The notes beneath the pieces were generated by a model that had not been told where the DNA came from, did not search any database, and saw only the letters and a list, made by a program, of their open reading frames with translations. Shown piece by piece: positions 1 to 7,574 of a stretch of 55,825 nt of DNA. Both the position numbers and the translations under genes were made by a program. The stretch comes from Flavobacteriales bacterium. GTDB lineage: Bacteria > Bacteroidota > Bacteroidia > Flavobacteriales_D > UBA2798. The stretch spans positions 1-55,825 of the forward strand of contig JAIBBF010000018.1 in NCBI GenBank assembly GCA_019694795.1. Direction: 5' to 3'. Position 1 is the stretch's first letter, and each line of letters opens with the position of its first letter.

Positions 1-1775
1 TCGCGGATAGATGCTTTGGTAGAAATCTCAACACATTTTTCATATTGAGGTTTTGCTTTGTATTCCATGATACCAGGAATTTCGCGGAACTGGCGACGAA
101 CCTCGTTCACCATGTCCATCGCTGCTCTTCCCACCGCTGCAATAGCCAATGAAGAGAAGATAAATGGAATCATTGCTCCAACAAATAAACCGGCTAATAC
201 ATCCGCTTTGTAAATATCGATAGAAGTGATTCCGGCGATACCTACGAATGCAGCAAATAAAGCTAAAGAGGTTAAAGCTGCAGATGCAATGGCAAATCCT
301 TTTCCTGTTGCTGCGGTAGTGTTACCAACGGCATCAAGATTGTCGGTACGCTCACGAACTTCCGGAGGTAACTGACTCATTTCGGCAATACCGCCTGCGT
401 TATCGGCAATTGGTCCGAATGCATCAATTGCTAATTGCATTGCTGTAGTTGCCATCATACCGGCAGCAGCGATTGCTACTCCGTATAATCCTGCAAAGTG
501 ATAAGAAGTCATGATACCGGCAGCAAGTACGATAATTGGTAAAACCGTAGATTCCATACCTACTGATAATCCGCCAATAATGTTGGTAGCGTGACCGGTA
601 GCTGAACGTTGAATAATTGAATTAACCGGACGTTTACCCATTGCAGTATAATACTCGGTAATGATCGACATTAATGTTCCAACTACAAGTCCAACTAGAA
701 TTGCGTAGAAAACATTGATGGCAAGAATTTCACCGCCGCGTGCTGCATTTACCCAATGCATTTTTTCAGGAAGGAGTCCGATTACCAGGAAGTAAGATGC
801 AATGGCAGTAAGTACGATAGATGACCAGTTACCCATATTAAGAGCAGCCTGTACAGAATCTTTTTCTCCTTTTACGCGCACAAACCAGGTTCCAACGATG
901 GAGAATAAAAGTCCAACTCCGGCAATTACCATTGGTAATAAAATGGGTGCCATTCCACCGAATTCGTCATTCGATTTGATTTCTTGTCCCAATACCATCG
1001 TTGCTAAAATGGTAGCTACATATGAACCGAAAAGGTCAGCTCCCATACCGGCAACGTCACCTACATTGTCACCCACGTTATCGGCAATGGTTGCAGGGTT
1101 ACGAACGTCGTCTTCAGGAATACCTGCTTCTACTTTTCCTACGAGGTCAGCTCCAACGTCTGCCGCTTTGGTATAGATACCTCCGCCCACGCGTGCAAAA
1201 AGAGCAATGGATTCAGCTCCTAATGAGAATCCGGTTAAAACCTCAATGGCTTTACGCATTTCTACTCCGGTGATGTCTGCTCCGGCAGGAACATACATAT
1301 TGTAGAATACAATAAATAAAGAACCGAGACCAAGCACTGCTAATCCAGCAACTCCTAAGCCCATTACGGTTCCACCTGTAAAGGAAACCTTTAATGCTTT
1401 AGAAAGACTGGTTCTTGCTGCTTGCGTGGTACGAACGTTAGAACGTGTTGCAATGCGCATACCGATGTAACCGGCCAATGCTGAAAAAACGGCTCCGATA
1501 ACGAAGGCCACGGCAATTACGGGACTGGAATGTTCTACCATGGTTCCGGAATAGGCCAGAAGAATTGCTGCGATAACTACGAAGTAGCCCAGAATCTTCC
1601 ATTCTGCTTTTAAAAAGGCCATTGCTCCATTGGCAATATAACCTGCCAGCTCCTGCATATTGCTGTCGCCGGCTTCTTGTTTGTTTACCCATGCGCTTTT
1701 CACCGCCATCACTAACAGGCCGATGATTCCCATTGCAGGGATCAGGTAAATTAAATTGTCTTGTAAAAACTGCAT
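1..1775 (-). CDS. hppA: Membrane-bound ion-translocating pyrophosphatase (partial, runs off the left edge)
   Basis: This polytopic inner-membrane enzyme couples pyrophosphate hydrolysis to pumping of H+ and/or Na+. The start is the ATG at 1775; the C-terminus lies outside the window, with about 591 codons visible. The family signature TKAADVGADLVGKVE is intact, as are NPATIADNVGDNVGDVAGMG and a later DAFGPIADNAGG. The motif GNTTAATGKG carries alanine where K+-independent enzymes have lysine, so a K+-dependent enzyme is expected, a class that includes Na+ pumps; ion specificity is inference. The gene has its own promoter (TTTG-N20-TAGTTTTG, 1849-1818) and is divergent from the small gene at 1987. 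The identification is secure. Confidence 0.96.
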   Translation of the reverse strand, partial: MQFLQDNLIYLIPAMGIIGLLVMAVKSAWVNKQEAGDSNMQELAGYIANGAMAFLKAEWKILGYFVVIAAILLAYSGTMVEHSSPVIAVAFVIGAVFSALAGYIGMRIATRSNVRTTQAARTSLSKALKVSFTGGTVMGLGVAGLAVLGLGSLFIVFYNMYVPAGADITGVEMRKAIEVLTGFSLGAESIALFARVGGGIYTKAADVGADLVGKVEAGIPEDDVRNPATIADNVGDNVGDVAGMGADLFGSYVATILATMVLGQEIKSNDEFGGMAPILLPMVIAGVGLLFSIVGTWFVRVKGEKDSVQAALNMGNWSSIVLTAIASYFLVIGLLPEKMHWVNAARGGEILAINVFYAILVGLVVGTLMSIITEYYTAMGKRPVNSIIQRSATGHATNIIGGLSVGMESTVLPIIVLAAGIMTSYHFAGLYGVAIAAAGMMATTAMQLAIDAFGPIADNAGGIAEMSQLPPEVRERTDNLDAVGNTTAATGKGFAIASAALTSLALFAAFVGIAGITSIDIYKADVLAGLFVGAMIPFIFSSLAIAAVGRAAMDMVNEVRRQFREIPGIMEYKAKPQYEKCVEISTKASIR

Positions 1776-1817
1776 AACAAATGAATTATGTTCTCTTCTG
1801 TCGAATTTTAAGGGGGG

Positions 1818-1849
1818 CAAAACTAGGGCTTAATAATGAAATCTGCAAA
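1818..1849 (-). promoter_or_regulatory. Promoter of hppA
   Basis: On the minus strand TTTG (1849-1846) is followed after 20 bases by TAGTTTTG (1825-1818). This fits the Bacteroidota TTTG/TAnnTTTG promoter. The start codon is 42 bases further on. Confidence 0.7.
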
Positions 1850-1962
1850 CCCAAAGCAAATGGATGTCCGGCTGAGGTGGTTTATCCTTGTTTTTGGTCT
1901 TTTTGTCCATTAATTAGGATGCGTGCATAATTTCTGTAACAAAGAACGATGGCTTTCTGTTA

Positions 1963-1981
1963 AATCCTTTTAGTAAGGATT
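1963..1981 (+). promoter_or_regulatory. Hairpin covering the ribosome-binding region of the gene at 1987
   Basis: AATCCTT, a 5-base loop (TTAGT) and AAGGATT form a perfect 7-bp stem ending 5 bases before the ATG. The right arm contains AAGGA, the only Shine-Dalgarno-like sequence here, so folding would mask it. A regulatory role is inference. Confidence 0.4.
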
Positions 1982-1986
1982 GAGAC

Positions 1987-2406
1987 ATGACAGGATTATT
2001 ACCATTAACCGTTGAACAGAAGATAGAAACCAGAAATGCGGTTGTCCGCATTCACACGAATGGTTTATTGACTTTACATCATTTACCCGGTGTTACCGAA
2101 TCGCATTTGGATGATTTTAAACGAAATCATGAAGCGTTGAAGGAATTAGCCAATGGAAGGCCTCGTCCCTTTTTAATGAATACGGGAGGTGTACACCGGA
2201 TTTCTAATGAATCGAAATCCTACATGAATTCCACCTTATTGCATTTAGCAGAACGGATGGCTTTAGTTCCGGGGGATTCAAATGCCATGGCTAAAATGGC
2301 CATACGTATTTATTTGATTTTGCACCGGCCCGCCATTCCAACGGCCGTGTTTCGCGATGATGAGCAGGCCGTTAAGTGGTTATTGTCACAAAAAAAGGAG
2401 ACCTGA
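1987..2406 (+). CDS. Small STAS/SEC14-like protein of unknown function (paralogue A)
   Basis: This soluble protein of 139 residues has no signal peptide or membrane segment. Its C-terminal motif DDEQAVKWLLSQKK and its overall layout match a second protein encoded at 35051-35443 (NEQEAMKWLLSLKH). I recall this as a Bacteroidota family of small STAS/SEC14-like proteins, filed as DUF7793; that name is from memory. No catalytic residues are evident, and a binding or regulatory role is only a guess. The gene is alone between hppA (divergent) and pdhB (convergent, sharing the terminator at 2392). A hairpin overlies its ribosome-binding region. Confidence 0.75.
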   Translation: MTGLLPLTVEQKIETRNAVVRIHTNGLLTLHHLPGVTESHLDDFKRNHEALKELANGRPRPFLMNTGGVHRISNESKSYMNSTLLHLAERMALVPGDSNAMAKMAIRIYLILHRPAIPTAVFRDDEQAVKWLLSQKKET

Positions 2407-2417
2407 GTCTCCTTTTT
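2392..2417. terminator. Bidirectional intrinsic terminator
   Basis: AAAAAGGAGAC, loop CTGA and GTCTCCTTTTT form a perfect 11-bp stem with A and T tracts on either side. The stop codon of the gene at 1987 lies in the loop. The pdhB stop is 5 bases away, so the structure can serve both convergent genes. Confidence 0.85.
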
Positions 2418-2421
2418 CGTA

Positions 2422-3402
2422 TCAATATTTATACATCACTTCCTTTACTGCCCGAATAACACGCTCGGGGGAGGGAATAGCTTCTGCCATTAAGGAGGTG
2501 GCAAAAGGGAATGGGGTATCGGTTTGTGTAACGCGCCAAATGGGAGCATCGAGGTGATCGAACGCATAGCGCTGTACCCAATAGGCAATTTCAGACGAAA
2601 TAGAAGCCAGCGGCCAGCTTTCTTCAACCACTACCAAACGATTCGTTTTTTTCACGGATTCAATTACGCAGTCGTAATCGATCGGACGAATAGTGCGCAA
2701 ATCGATGATTTCTACTTCAATTCCTTCTTTTGCCAGTTCATCGGCAGCGGCCTGACACACTTTTAATATTTTTCCGAAGGTCACAATGGTGACATCCTTT
2801 CCTTTGCGTTTAATATCGGCAACCCCAATTGGAAGCACATACTCTCCTTCGGGAATCATGCCTTTATCGCCAAACATTTTTTCTGATTCCAAAAACACCA
2901 CAGGGTCATTATCGCGAATGGCGGCTTTTAAAAGACCTTTTGCATCATATGGATTAGAAGGAGTGATCACTTTTAATCCCGGAACGTGAGCGTAAAAAGC
3001 TTCAAAGCTTTGAGAGTGCGTTGCTGCGAGCTGACCCGCCTGTCCGTTTCCACCGCGGAAAACGATGGGGACGTTGTATTGTCCGCCCGACATTTGCATC
3101 ATTTTCGCTGCAGAATTAATGATTTGGTCGGCAGCCAGAATAGCAAAGTTCCAGGTCATGAATTCAACAATCGGACGCAGACCGTTCATAGCGGCACCAA
3201 CTCCGATTCCTGCAAATCCTAATTCGGCAATGGGTGTATCGATAACACGTTTTGGACCGAATTCGTCCAGCATTCCCTGGCTTACCTTATAGGCACCATT
3301 ATATTCTGCTACTTCTTCGCCCATCAGGAAAACACGTTCATCACGACGCATTTCTTCGCTCATGGCTTCACGCAGGGCTTCACGAAATTGTACTTCTCTC
3401 AT
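2422..3402 (-). CDS. pdhB: Pyruvate dehydrogenase E1 component, beta subunit
   Basis: This is the beta subunit of the thiamine-diphosphate-dependent E1 of the pyruvate dehydrogenase complex, which feeds acetyl-CoA to central metabolism. The 326-residue protein is full length and opens MREVQFREALREAMSEEM. Typical motifs include GEEVAEYNGAYKVSQG, RVIDTPIAELGFAG and the C-terminal transketolase domain with VEIIDLRTIRPID. I chose the ATG at 3402 because an in-frame start further up would lie upstream of the promoter's -7 box (3431-3424). The alpha subunit is not adjacent. A related branched-chain 2-oxoacid dehydrogenase is possible but less likely, given the close match to PDH beta. Confidence 0.93.
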   Translation of the reverse strand: MREVQFREALREAMSEEMRRDERVFLMGEEVAEYNGAYKVSQGMLDEFGPKRVIDTPIAELGFAGIGVGAAMNGLRPIVEFMTWNFAILAADQIINSAAKMMQMSGGQYNVPIVFRGGNGQAGQLAATHSQSFEAFYAHVPGLKVITPSNPYDAKGLLKAAIRDNDPVVFLESEKMFGDKGMIPEGEYVLPIGVADIKRKGKDVTIVTFGKILKVCQAAADELAKEGIEVEIIDLRTIRPIDYDCVIESVKKTNRLVVVEESWPLASISSEIAYWVQRYAFDHLDAPIWRVTQTDTPFPFATSLMAEAIPSPERVIRAVKEVMYKY

Positions 3403-3423
3403 TTCCGAAAAATTAGAACAGGG

Positions 3424-3431
3424 CAAAAATA
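3424..3431 (-). promoter_or_regulatory. -7 promoter element of pdhB
   Basis: The minus strand reads TATTTTTG followed by CCC, a match to TAnnTTTG, with the pdhB ATG 21 bases downstream. I could not find a -33 element at the ideal spacing. Confidence 0.55.
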
Positions 3432-3507
3432 ACAAAAGAGCACTACAAACTACATAAAATATGTTTTTCCCTTGTATGGTATATATTTCTTATTTTCAAG
3501 CCCTTCT

Positions 3508-5079
3508 ATGATGAGTGAAAAACTATTGGGCAGATTTGTGTTTTTTGGACTGTTGTTGCTGGGGATTTACCTCTTGCCCGGCAGGGTAATAGGTCCGGAA
3601 TTCGACGGTATGCCGGGTGATTTGGGAGATACGCGCTTTAATAATTATATCCTGGAGCATGGTCACCGCTACCTTTGTGGTAAGGAAGACTATTTTTGGG
3701 GAGCTCCATTTTTTTATCCGGAGGCGAATGCTATCACCTATTCCGATAATTTATTGGGCGTTGTCCCTGTTTATTCTGTTTTCCGCTTTTTAGGTTGCGA
3801 TCGTGAAACAGCATTTCAATGGTTTTTCATTGCCATTTGCATTTTGAATTTTCTGTCGGCCTTTTTTATGCTTAAAAAATGGAGTGGAGATGTAATTGCG
3901 GCATCCATTGGTGCATGGTTGTTTGCATTTGGTTTACCGGTAATTGCTCAGATTAATCATATTCAACTTTTACCCCGCTTTTTCGCTCCGATTGCCATAG
4001 TTTATTTGCTCCTTTTTTTACAATCACTCAAGTGGCAGGAATTATTGGTTTTGTGTCTGGCCGTTGTTGGTCAATTCTACGGTTCCATGTATCTCGGATT
4101 TTTATTGGTGTTGATCTTGTTCGTTATCGTTCTCGTACATCTTTTTTATCAGTCGTCGTACAAACAAATTACTTTTTCGCTCTTAAAAAATAATGGTCTT
4201 CGGTATGCATTAGTTCTAGCAGGCTCCGCCATATTGGTATTTCCTTTGGTTTGGAAGTATTATCAACGATCCAAAGAAATAGGGATGCGTCCCTGGGAAG
4301 AAGTAGAACCTTTACTTCCACGTTTGCAATCGTTCGTTTATCCGGGCAATGGCACGGCACTTTATTCCTTTTTAGAAGGAAATGCAAATGGATTACAATT
4401 CCCCTGGGAGCATGTGATTTTTCCGGGAGTTTTAGCAGTGCTGGCCTTACTCACCTGGCCATTTTTTTCGCGTATTACCCGGACTAAATCCGATGCAAAT
4501 GGGAATGTTTTGTTTATTTCCTTTTTCATTATTTGCCTGTTGTTTTTGAGTGTAGGTGGATTTACCATGTATAAATTCATTTACAAACTTCCGGGTTATG
4601 GTTCAATGCGTGCACCTGTGCGTTTTATGTTGCTGTTGCTCTTTTTCTTTTCGGTTTTCATCACCCTTTGGGTGAAGGAATTAAGAAAGAAAAAAAATGG
4701 AACGATTGTTCTTGGTGTCATTCTTCTTTTTATGCCCATGGACCAGCTGGTGAAACAATCGAATTTAATTCGCCATTCGAAAGCGGAGTCGATGGCACGC
4801 ATTGCACCCATCATTTCAAAAGCGAATGAACAACAGCCTGAAAAATGGAATGCCATGGTCTGGTTTGGAGCAGCAGGTGAAGATCCGAATCTGGTTCAGC
4901 TGGACGGAATGCTGGCGGCTCAATCGTGCGGAATGAAAACTGTAAACGGCTATTCTTCTTCTTCGCCATCCGGCTATTGGCCCTTTTGGGTATCACCCGG
5001 TGAAGAGACCTTGCGCGACTGGTTGAAATTCAAGGGTTATGAATCGGATAGTTCGAAAATCCTGATTCTTCGTCCCTAA
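3508..5079 (+). CDS. Polytopic membrane protein, GT-C glycosyltransferase-like
   Basis: This integral membrane protein of about 523 residues has a dozen or so hydrophobic segments. A conserved-looking first loop contains DLGDTRFNNYILEHGHRY. Acidic residues in the first external loop are typical of GT-C enzymes that use lipid-linked sugars, so transfer of a sugar to an envelope glycan or protein is a reasonable inference, not shown. The C-terminal part is a soluble region with GYSSSSPSGYWPFW. The start is one of two adjacent ATGs (3508 or 3511); upstream in-frame codons would overlap the pdhB promoter. The gene is divergent from pdhB and followed by etfB. Confidence 0.75.
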   Translation: MMSEKLLGRFVFFGLLLLGIYLLPGRVIGPEFDGMPGDLGDTRFNNYILEHGHRYLCGKEDYFWGAPFFYPEANAITYSDNLLGVVPVYSVFRFLGCDRETAFQWFFIAICILNFLSAFFMLKKWSGDVIAASIGAWLFAFGLPVIAQINHIQLLPRFFAPIAIVYLLLFLQSLKWQELLVLCLAVVGQFYGSMYLGFLLVLILFVIVLVHLFYQSSYKQITFSLLKNNGLRYALVLAGSAILVFPLVWKYYQRSKEIGMRPWEEVEPLLPRLQSFVYPGNGTALYSFLEGNANGLQFPWEHVIFPGVLAVLALLTWPFFSRITRTKSDANGNVLFISFFIICLLFLSVGGFTMYKFIYKLPGYGSMRAPVRFMLLLLFFFSVFITLWVKELRKKKNGTIVLGVILLFMPMDQLVKQSNLIRHSKAESMARIAPIISKANEQQPEKWNAMVWFGAAGEDPNLVQLDGMLAAQSCGMKTVNGYSSSSPSGYWPFWVSPGEETLRDWLKFKGYESDSSKILILRP

Positions 5080-5104
5080 TCTGATTTTCTTCCGATTCCA
5101 TCAC

Positions 5105-5122
5105 GAAGATTTTTTCGTGCCT
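5105..5122 (+). terminator. Weak hairpin after the membrane protein gene
   Basis: CACGAA-GATTTT-TTCGTG forms a 6-bp stem about 25 bases after the stop codon. No T-tract follows, so termination here is uncertain. Confidence 0.25.
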
Positions 5123-5135
5123 TGGTGATAATTTC

Positions 5136-5143
5136 TATTTTTG
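5136..5143 (+). promoter_or_regulatory. -7 promoter element of the etf operon
   Basis: TATTTTTG followed by CC matches TAnnTTTG and lies 20 bases before the etfB ATG. No convincing -33 element is seen. Confidence 0.5.
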
Positions 5144-5163
5144 CCTTCTGAAAATTCTGAATT

Positions 5164-5904
5164 ATGAAAATACTAGTTGCCATCAGTAAAGCGCCGGATA
5201 CCACATCCAAAATTGCTTTTGCTGATAACGATACCAAATTCAATGAGGCCGGCGTGCAATACATTGTTAATCCTTACGACGAATGGTATGCTTTGGTGCG
5301 TGCTTTGGAATTAACCGAAACCAGTGGTGGAACGGTTACTACCATTACCGTTGGTACTCCAGCCGACGAACCCATTATTCGTAAAGCTTTAGCCATTGGA
5401 GCCACCGATGCAGTGCGCATTGATGCCGAAGCTACGGATGCATTTTTTGTTGCAAGTCAAATTGCAGCTTATGCAAAAGACAAAGGTTTCGACATGGTTA
5501 TGCTGGGTAAAGAAACCATCGATTTTAACGGATCGCAGGTTGGGGGAATGGTAGCTGAATTGCTCGATTTACCTTATGTGTCGATTGCTTCCAAATTAGA
5601 TGTTGCGGGTTCTACTGCAACTATTGAATGCGATATTCAAGGCGGAACGGAAGTGGTTGAGGCCAATTTACCATTGGTGATTAGCTGTGCTAAAGGAATG
5701 GCGGAGCAACGCATTCCGAATATGCGTGGAATTATGGCTGCCCGTACCAAACCATTGGCAGTTGTTCCTCCGGTGGAAGTTGCGAAACTCACCAACGTGA
5801 AAAAATTCTCGATGCCTCCTGCAAAATCTGCCTGCAAAATGATTCCTGCAGACAATGCCGGTTCATTGATTGAGCTTCTTCACAATGAAGCTAAAGTAAT
5901 TTGA
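5164..5904 (+). CDS. etfB: Electron transfer flavoprotein, beta subunit
   Basis: EtfB forms a heterodimer with EtfA that accepts electrons from acyl-CoA and other dehydrogenases and passes them to the quinone pool. The 246-residue length is typical. The N-terminus MKILVAISKAPDTTSKI and the segment GKETIDFNGSQVGGMVAELL are characteristic of the family. The C-terminal part, with the VEVAKLTNVKKFSMPPAK region, is also typical. It is the first gene of a pair, with 22 bases separating it from etfA and a TAnnTTTG element upstream. The identification is secure. Confidence 0.95.
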   Translation: MKILVAISKAPDTTSKIAFADNDTKFNEAGVQYIVNPYDEWYALVRALELTETSGGTVTTITVGTPADEPIIRKALAIGATDAVRIDAEATDAFFVASQIAAYAKDKGFDMVMLGKETIDFNGSQVGGMVAELLDLPYVSIASKLDVAGSTATIECDIQGGTEVVEANLPLVISCAKGMAEQRIPNMRGIMAARTKPLAVVPPVEVAKLTNVKKFSMPPAKSACKMIPADNAGSLIELLHNEAKVI

Positions 5905-5926
5905 TCATTCATTTAAGAAATTCGAT

Positions 5927-6892
5927 ATGGCTATTTTAATTTTTGCCGACACCAGCAATGGTAAAGTCTCTAAAAATGCTTTAGAAGCTGCTTCTTATGG
6001 AGCAAAAGTTGCCTCGTCACTTGGCACAAGCGCAACTGTAATCACTTTTGGAAATGCTGATGCCGCTGCATTGGCTGCTTTCGGAACGCAGGGTGTAACT
6101 AAAGTACTCGTGAATCGCTCTTTAAGCAATGCCGATTCGCGTCAGATTTCTAAACTGGTAGTAGGTGCTGCCGAAAAAGAAGGTGCCTCTGTTATTGTTT
6201 TTTCTCACGATTTGATTGGTCGCGCAGTGGCTCCGCGTGTAAGTGCACGTTTGGGCGCAGGATTGGTTTCCGGTGCTATTGATTATCCGAATACTTCTGC
6301 CGGTTTCACTGTAAAGGTGAATTTATTCTCCGGTAAAGCCTATGGTGAAATTGAAGTGCTTTCTGAAAAGAAAGTTATTTCTGTATTGCCCAATTCCGTT
6401 GGACTAGCCAATGCGGGTGGTTCTGCAAGTGTGGAAGATTTTGCATTTGATGCAGGTGCTTCTTCTGTGAAGGTGAAAGAAGTGAAGAAAAATGAAGGCG
6501 AAATTTCCTTGCCGGAAGCCGAATTGGTTGTATCTGCAGGTCGCGGAATGAAGGGTCCTGAAAACTGGGGAATGATTGAAGAGTTAGCTAAAGAATTGGG
6601 TGCCGCAACAGCTTGTTCGCGTCCCGTTGCCGATATTGGCTGGAGACCTCACCACGAACATGTTGGTCAGACCGGTATTGCCATTGCTCCAAATCTCTAT
6701 ATCGCCGTAGGTATTTCCGGTGCTATTCAACATCTGGCCGGTGTAAACCGCTCTAAAGTAATTGTGGTGGTAAACAGCGATCCGGAAGCTCCTTTCTTTA
6801 AAGCGGCCGATTATGGAATTGTTGGAGATGCTTTTCAGGTGGTTCCTCAGATCACGGAAGCGCTTCGCAAATTCAAAGCTTCTCATAACTAA
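5927..6892 (+). CDS. etfA: Electron transfer flavoprotein, alpha subunit
   Basis: EtfA carries the FAD-binding domain of the electron transfer flavoprotein. The 321-residue protein has the N-terminal ETF domain. Its C-terminal FAD domain contains VVSAGRGMKGPENWGMIEEL, SRPVADIGWRPHHEHVGQTG, GISGAIQHLAGVNRSKVIVV and NSDPEAPFFKAADYGIVGD, the standard series of FAD-contacting motifs. It is co-transcribed with etfB. A terminator-like hairpin (6935-6965) separates it from the next gene. Confidence 0.96.
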   Translation: MAILIFADTSNGKVSKNALEAASYGAKVASSLGTSATVITFGNADAAALAAFGTQGVTKVLVNRSLSNADSRQISKLVVGAAEKEGASVIVFSHDLIGRAVAPRVSARLGAGLVSGAIDYPNTSAGFTVKVNLFSGKAYGEIEVLSEKKVISVLPNSVGLANAGGSASVEDFAFDAGASSVKVKEVKKNEGEISLPEAELVVSAGRGMKGPENWGMIEELAKELGAATACSRPVADIGWRPHHEHVGQTGIAIAPNLYIAVGISGAIQHLAGVNRSKVIVVVNSDPEAPFFKAADYGIVGDAFQVVPQITEALRKFKASHN

Positions 6893-6934
6893 TTGTTGAG
6901 GTAATTTTTTTATTATCTTTAAAACGAAATAACA

Positions 6935-6965
6935 GGGAGGCTGATTGCTTCCCTTTTTTCTTTTT
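6935..6965 (+). terminator. Terminator or attenuator hairpin between etfA and the DUF151 gene
   Basis: GGGAGG, a 7-base loop and CTTCCC form a 6-bp stem with one G-T pair. A T-rich run (TTTTTTCTTTTT) follows and ends one base before the next ATG at 6967. It may end the etf transcript. A possible promoter (TATCTTTA, 6914-6921) lies upstream of it, so it could also act as an attenuator. Confidence 0.5.
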
Positions 6966-6966
6966 C

Positions 6967-7572
6967 ATGGAAAAGATCAAATTGGAAATTGTAGGTTTAT
7001 CCTATAGTCAGACGCAATCCGGAGCCTATGCTCTGGTTCTTGGTGAAGCCGGTGGTAAGCGACGTCTTCCTATTATTATTGGTGGCTTCGAAGCACAGGC
7101 CATTGCCATTGAGCTGGAGAAAATGACGCCTAGCCGACCTTTAACCCATGATCTTTTTAAATCTTTTTGTCAGCGTTTCGATGTGGGCGTAGAGGAAGTC
7201 ATTATTTACAATTTGGTGGAAGGAATTTTTTACGCCAAAGTAGTTTGTAAGGGTGATGGCAAATCGGCAGAAATCGATGCGCGCACTTCCGATGCAATTG
7301 CTCTTGCGGTACGTTTTGGTTGTCCCATTTACACCTACGAGTTTATTTTAGCTTCTGCGGGATTGGTATTCGATGAAGAAAATTCGTCATCCGACGACGA
7401 TCATGATGAGGCGGAGGAAGAAGTTGATCTGGGGGAATTGAGTCACCCCGCCGATTTTACAAAAATGTCGGTTAACGATTTGGAAAAATCCCTGCTGGAA
7501 TCGCTGGAGGATGAAGATTACGAAAGAGCATCACGCATTCGTGACGAACTCAATAACCGCAAAAAAAATTAA
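6967..7572 (+). CDS. Bifunctional nuclease family protein (DUF151) with C-terminal UVR motif
   Basis: Residues 1 to about 135 form a DUF151/BFN domain: KIKLEIVGLSYSQTQSGAYA, LPIIIGGFEAQAIAIELE, and RTSDAIALAVRFGCPIYTYE. DUF151 proteins in plants and bacteria have been described as nucleases; the activity of this one is inferred. An acidic linker (about 138-155) follows, then a UvrB/UvrC-type helical hairpin (about 168-200, LEKSLLESLEDEDYERASRI), a protein-protein contact motif. The protein is cytoplasmic. It lies 2 bases before the nucleoside transporter gene, so the two are probably co-transcribed. A terminator-like hairpin directly precedes its start codon. Confidence 0.9.
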   Translation: MEKIKLEIVGLSYSQTQSGAYALVLGEAGGKRRLPIIIGGFEAQAIAIELEKMTPSRPLTHDLFKSFCQRFDVGVEEVIIYNLVEGIFYAKVVCKGDGKSAEIDARTSDAIALAVRFGCPIYTYEFILASAGLVFDEENSSSDDDHDEAEEEVDLGELSHPADFTKMSVNDLEKSLLESLEDEDYERASRIRDELNNRKKN

Positions 7573-7574
7573 GC

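Noticed and set aside
802-1176. An open frame on the plus strand inside hppA
   Set aside because: It is antisense to a conserved enzyme and its sequence has no protein-like features.
3403-3435. An eleven-codon upstream extension of pdhB
   Set aside because: The extension would begin upstream of the TATTTTTG promoter box (3431-3424), and homologues start at MREVQF.
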